A DNA stretch of 64,000 nucleotides from Leifsonia aquatica. Its GTDB lineage: Bacteria > Actinomycetota > Actinomycetes > Actinomycetales > Microbacteriaceae. The stretch covers positions 1,612,001 to 1,676,000 of the forward strand of contig NZ_JACHVP010000001.1 of the NCBI RefSeq assembly GCF_014190775.1. Reading direction: 5' to 3'. The position numbers and the translations under genes are program-made. A model generated the notes under the pieces. It saw only the letters and a program-made list of their open reading frames with translations. It was not told the DNA's origin and made no database searches. Shown in pieces: positions 61,134-64,000 of this stretch. Numbering within the stretch: the stretch's first letter is position 1; every line of letters begins with the position of its first letter.

Positions 61134-62092
61134 GCTGGTTCCCTTTCGGTTGCGGAGGAGATGGAGTCGGGGGCGGGCAGCACGCCGATCCGGTCGAGGA
61201 CCGACAGCACCGCCTCGCTCTGGTTGAAGGTGTAGAGGTGGAGGCCCGGAGCGCCACCGTCGAGCAGGCGCCGGCCGAGACCCGCGGCCCACTCGATGCC
61301 GATCTCGCGACGCCCCTCGTCGGTCGGCTCGACCTCGAGCTGGATCGCCAGATCGCTCGGCAGGTCCTCGCCGCTGAGTTCCAGCATCCGGCTCAGCCGG
61401 GCGGGTGACGTCACCGGCATGATGCCGGGCAGGATCGGGAAGGCGACGCCGGCATCCTTCGCCTTCTGGGCGAACGACAGGTAGTCCTCGGCGTGGAAGA
61501 AGAGCTGCGTGATGCCGAGGTTCGCACCGGCGGCCTGCTTCGCGAGCAGGGCGTCGATGTCCTGCGAGATCGAGTGGGACGCCGGGTGCCCGTTGGGGAA
61601 GGCCGCGACCGCGATCTGCACGTGCTCGCGCCGGGTGAGCACCGCCTGCGCCGGCAGCCCGGGCACGGTCAGCTCGCCGTAGGGGACGCGTTCGGCCTGC
61701 ACCCGGTGGATGAGCTGCACGAGCTCGGCCGAGCTGCGGATGTCGCCGATGCCGTCCTCGCCCGGGGCCGCGCCCTCGGGCGGGTCTCCCCGCACCGCGA
61801 GGAAACGGCGCACACCGGCATCCAGGAACTCGCGGATGAGGCGGTTGGCCTCCTCGTGCGACGACCCGACGCACGTCAGGTGCGCCATCGGGCTGACGTC
61901 GGTGCGCTCCAGGATGTGGCGCAGCACGTCGAGGGACGATGTGCGGGACGAGCCGTTCGCCCCGTAGGTCACGGAGATGAAGTCCGGGCGCGCGGCGGCG
62001 AGCCGGTCGATGGTGGCGGGCAGCGCGGCGGCGGCCCGCTCGTTGCGCGGCGGGTAGAGCTCGAAGGAGTACCGCGCGGTGGTACAGCTCAT
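61130..62092 (-). CDS. metF: Methylenetetrahydrofolate reductase
   Basis: FAD-dependent barrel enzyme of 320 residues that makes 5-methyl-THF, the methyl source for MetE. Motifs YSFELYPPRNERAAAALPAT with catalytic Glu, FISVTYGANGS, HLTCVG, FLAVRGDPPEG, and ITQLFFHAEDYLSF are all present. The ATG at 62092 was chosen because the family's SFE motif lies about 10 residues on, and a longer form would use the structured leader as coding sequence. It forms a metF-metE operon. Confidence 0.93.
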   Translation of the reverse strand: MSCTTARYSFELYPPRNERAAAALPATIDRLAAARPDFISVTYGANGSSRTSSLDVLRHILERTDVSPMAHLTCVGSSHEEANRLIREFLDAGVRRFLAVRGDPPEGAAPGEDGIGDIRSSAELVQLIHRVQAERVPYGELTVPGLPAQAVLTRREHVQIAVAAFPNGHPASHSISQDIDALLAKQAAGANLGITQLFFHAEDYLSFAQKAKDAGVAFPILPGIMPVTSPARLSRMLELSGEDLPSDLAIQLEVEPTDEGRREIGIEWAAGLGRRLLDGGAPGLHLYTFNQSEAVLSVLDRIGVLPAPDSISSATEREPA

Positions 62093-62240
62093 GAGGTCCT
62101 CGGGGTGATCGATCAGCGGCACGGACACCCCGCCTCGGGCCTCACGGCGAGGGGCAGGGTTTCACGGGCGGGTGCCGGGCTCGGCTGTCGCACCACCGAG
62201 CGGTCGTCCGCTGCGGTTGAGTGCCGAATCTAGCAACGCG
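62093..62240 (-). promoter_or_regulatory. Structured GC-rich leader of metF-metE
   Basis: On the minus strand the leader holds nested complementary segments: GGCACCCGCC against GGCGGGGTGTCC, with an inner CCTC-GCCGT-GAGG hairpin and an AAACCCTGCCCC strand. The layout is riboswitch- or attenuator-like and has a faint resemblance to the SAM-IV class, but I cannot align it to any known class by eye. Confidence 0.35.
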
Positions 62241-62243
62241 AAA

Positions 62244-62295
62244 GGCCGGACGGAATCGCGGGTGTCATCATTCGACACACGCGCTCCGTCCGGCC
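62244..62295 (-). terminator. Long hairpin terminator of hflX
   Basis: GGCCGGACGGA (62244-62254) pairs with TCCGTCCGGCC (62285-62295), and GCGGGTGTC pairs with GACACACGC inside. The minus strand continues with TTT. It ends hflX transcription before the metF leader. Confidence 0.8.
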
Positions 62296-62323
62296 TTCCT
62301 GTCGCCGGTGCGGCCTCAGGCGT

Positions 62324-63835
62324 TCAGACCGCGAAGGGCTCGAACACCGCCGTGTACTCCGGCATGATCTTCGCGTGCACGCGGGTGCCCTCCTCCACGT
62401 ACTCCGTGGCGAGGACACGCCCGCGCTCATGCAGGGCCGAGATCAGGTCGCCCCGGTCGTATGGCACCATCAGCTCCACCTCCACCGAGAGGTCGGGCAG
62501 CAGCCGCGAGATCGCCGCGAGCACCTCGTCGATGCCCTCGCCCGTTCGCGCGGAGGCGAAGATCGCCACCGGCTCCAGACCGCGCAGCACGAGCCGCTCA
62601 TCCGGTCCGATCAGGTCGGACTTGTTGAAGACCACGATCTCCGGGATGTCGCGGGCACCGACCTCGCCGATGACGTCGCGGACCGTCGCCAGCTGCGACG
62701 CGGGGTCGGGGTGGGAGCCGTCGACGACGTGCAGGATGACGTCGGAGTCGGCCACCTCCTCCAGCGTCGAGCGGAACGCCTCCACCAGCTGGTGCGGAAG
62801 GTTGCGCACGAAGCCGACCGTGTCGGCGAGCGTGTAGAGCCGGCCGTCGGCGGTCACCGAGCGGCGCACGGTCGCGTCGAGGGTCGCGAACAGCGCGTTC
62901 TCGACGAGCACGCCCGCCTTGGTCACGCGGTTCAGGAGGCTCGACTTGCCTGCGTTCGTGTAGCCGGCGATCGCGACCGACGGCACCGAGTTGCGGTTGC
63001 GGTTCGCACGCTTGGCCTCACGGGCCGGCTTGAACCCGGCGATCTGCTTGCGCAGCTTCGCCATCCGCGTGTGGATGCGTCGGCGGTCCAGCTCGATCTT
63101 CGTCTCACCGGGACCACGCGAGCCCATGCCCGCGCCGGCGCCGCCGACCTGGCCACCGGCCTGGCGCGACATCGACTCGCCCCAGCCGCGCAGGCGCGGG
63201 AGCAGGTACTCGAGCTGCGCGAGCTCGACCTGCGCCTTGCCCTCCCGGCTCTTGGCGTGCTGGCTGAAGATGTCGAGGATCACCGCGGTGCGGTCGATCA
63301 CCTTCACCTTCACGACGTCCTCCAGTGCGCGCCGCTGACTGGAGGCGAGTTCCGTGTCGGCCACGACCGTGTCCGCGCCGAGGGCGGCGACGACGCTCGC
63401 GAGCTCCTCCGCCTTGCCCCGACCCAGGTAGGTGCTCGGGTCGGGATGCGGGCGGCGCTGCAGGAGACCGTCGAGCACCACGGCGCCGGCGGTCTCCGCC
63501 AGGGCGGCGAGCTCGCGCATGGAGTTCTCGGCGTCCTGCAGGCTGCCCTGCGAGTACACGCCGATCAGCACCACGTTCTCGAGCCGCAGCTGCCGGTACT
63601 CGACCTCGGTGACGTCCTCGAGCTCGGTCGAGAGGCCGCTGACGCGGCGCAGTGCCGCACGCTCCTCCCGGTCGAACTGCTCGCCGTCGTGCGAGCCGTC
63701 GGTGGTCTCCGTCGACTGCAGCGCCTGCGCCCCGGTTCCGAACAGCGTCACGCTCGCACGGTTCTTCTCGGTCGCCAGCACGCGCGCGACGACGTCGTCG
63801 GCCTCGTGTTCTTCGATATTCGTTCGTTCAGTCAT
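62324..63835 (-). CDS. hflX: GTPase HflX
   Basis: Ribosome-associated GTPase of 503 residues that splits stalled 70S ribosomes under stress. The N-terminal HflX domain (HPDPSTYLGRGKAEELASVV) is followed by the coiled linker with the Gly-rich loop RQAGGQVGGAGAGMGSRGPG and ETKIELDRRRI. The G domain then shows G1 GYTNAGKSSLLN, G3 DTVGF and G4 NKSDL. The ATG at 63835 was chosen over one 8 codons upstream that lacks a ribosome-binding site. It is divergent from a methyltransferase gene. Confidence 0.93.
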   Translation of the reverse strand: MTERTNIEEHEADDVVARVLATEKNRASVTLFGTGAQALQSTETTDGSHDGEQFDREERAALRRVSGLSTELEDVTEVEYRQLRLENVVLIGVYSQGSLQDAENSMRELAALAETAGAVVLDGLLQRRPHPDPSTYLGRGKAEELASVVAALGADTVVADTELASSQRRALEDVVKVKVIDRTAVILDIFSQHAKSREGKAQVELAQLEYLLPRLRGWGESMSRQAGGQVGGAGAGMGSRGPGETKIELDRRRIHTRMAKLRKQIAGFKPAREAKRANRNRNSVPSVAIAGYTNAGKSSLLNRVTKAGVLVENALFATLDATVRRSVTADGRLYTLADTVGFVRNLPHQLVEAFRSTLEEVADSDVILHVVDGSHPDPASQLATVRDVIGEVGARDIPEIVVFNKSDLIGPDERLVLRGLEPVAIFASARTGEGIDEVLAAISRLLPDLSVEVELMVPYDRGDLISALHERGRVLATEYVEEGTRVHAKIMPEYTAVFEPFAV

Positions 63836-63865
63836 CGTTCGTCCCCGTTCCGGGTCCATCCCAGT

Positions 63866-63893
63866 TTGTCAGTTCGGCTGCGTCCTGTACGGT
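63866..63893 (+). promoter_or_regulatory. Promoter TTGTCA-16-TACGGT, leaderless methyltransferase gene
   Basis: TTGTCA (63866-63871) and TACGGT (63888-63893) are spaced 16 bp, and the -10 ends 6 nt before the ATG at 63900. It is the most complete promoter of the leaderless set. Confidence 0.6.
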
Positions 63894-63899
63894 CCTCTT

Positions 63900-64000
63900 A
63901 TGGCGAGCGGAGACCACTACTTTTCCACGGCTCCCGAGAGCGAGACGAACCTGCGGCCGATCACCGTACGACTGGCCGGCCAGACGTACGAGCTGACGAC
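63900..64000 (+). CDS. Class I SAM-dependent methyltransferase (N-terminus only)
   Basis: Only 33 residues are inside the window (MASGDHYFSTAPESETNLRP and ITVRLAGQTYELTT). The GDHYFS opening and the following beta-strand pattern match actinobacterial RsmC-like methyltransferases that I recall starting this way. The catalytic region is outside the window, so this is a weak family call. Confidence 0.55.
   Translation, partial: MASGDHYFSTAPESETNLRPITVRLAGQTYELT

Noticed and set aside
62093-62240. A named SAM-IV riboswitch upstream of metF
   Set aside because: Only short stretches resemble the class and the P1 and pseudoknot strands could not be placed, so I list it as an unassigned leader.

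Overview
The window is a gene-dense, high-GC chromosomal segment of an actinobacterium. The best fit is the family Microbacteriaceae, and Leifsonia or a close relative is my guess. The pointers are a C50-carotenoid operon with heterodimeric cyclase subunits and a lycopene elongase, a GarA/OdhI-type FHA protein next to MerR regulators, an NHEJ set (Ku, LigD, topoisomerase IB), many GTG starts, 4-nt ATGA/GTGA overlaps, and many leaderless promoters. No rRNA, tRNA, prophage, insertion sequence or CRISPR array was seen. No stretch over 300 bases lacks a gene.

Layout. 1-4.7 kb: ROK sugar kinase (cut by the window edge), an acyl-CoA ligase, a sporadic-looking DUF559-type nuclease gene flanked by paired palindromes, and a sugar-nucleotide-type dehydrogenase. 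4.7-11 kb: peptide deformylase, a MinD-like ATPase, pyruvate carboxylase and a divergent orphan ParA. 11-13.5 kb: MerR, FtsR-like MerR, GarA-like FHA protein and a CDP-alcohol phosphatidyltransferase. 13.5-18.6 kb: small membrane and enzyme genes, an LRV-repeat protein, an S4 protein, a DUF72 protein, two VOC proteins and a J-domain/NERD fusion. 18.6-24.4 kb: the carotenoid operon crtE-crtB-crtI-crtYe-crtYf-crtEb with a divergent MarR regulator (CrtR type) across an operator-like inverted repeat. 24.4-29 kb: an SDR-DUF2867 protein, a DUF7882-type small protein, a group-2 sigma factor and an MFS carrier. 29-35 kb: topoisomerase IB, Ku and LigD, then a small membrane protein and an MFS exporter that appears to begin with CTG. 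35-38.5 kb: DUF1089 and two divergent citrate synthase genes. One of these is fused to a helix-turn-helix, carries a His-to-Gln change at a catalytic site and is frameshifted near its end.

38.5-41.1 kb: the methionine ABC importer metQ-metN-metI. 41.2-43.7 kb: a tightly coupled three-gene unit encoding an 82-residue peptide made of three near-identical 22-residue repeats, a JmjC/cupin 2-oxoglutarate oxygenase and a sucrase/ferredoxin-like protein. This is my best candidate for an undescribed system, namely repeat-peptide hydroxylation with a dedicated redox partner. 43.7-50 kb: VOC, AraC, a nuclease-helicase, an HhH glycosylase-like protein, a small membrane protein and a LysR gene broken in a G6 tract. 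50-53.8 kb: MFS exporter, NADP-binding protein, secreted GH114-like protein and SseB-like protein. 53.7-56.9 kb: hisC-hisB-hisH-hisA. 57-58.3 kb: lexA divergent from a LysM cell-division-inhibitor-like gene, with two LexA-box-like sites. 58.3-64 kb: metallopeptidase, metF-metE behind a structured leader, hflX, and the start of a methyltransferase gene.

Two families of intergenic palindromes run through the window, mostly at 3' ends of genes. Family A (centre ATTCG-TGC-CGAAT) occurs as pairs about 40 bp apart at three places. Family B (arms GGGACGTC-type, with conserved loop CTGCGCGCGCA) occurs at two places.
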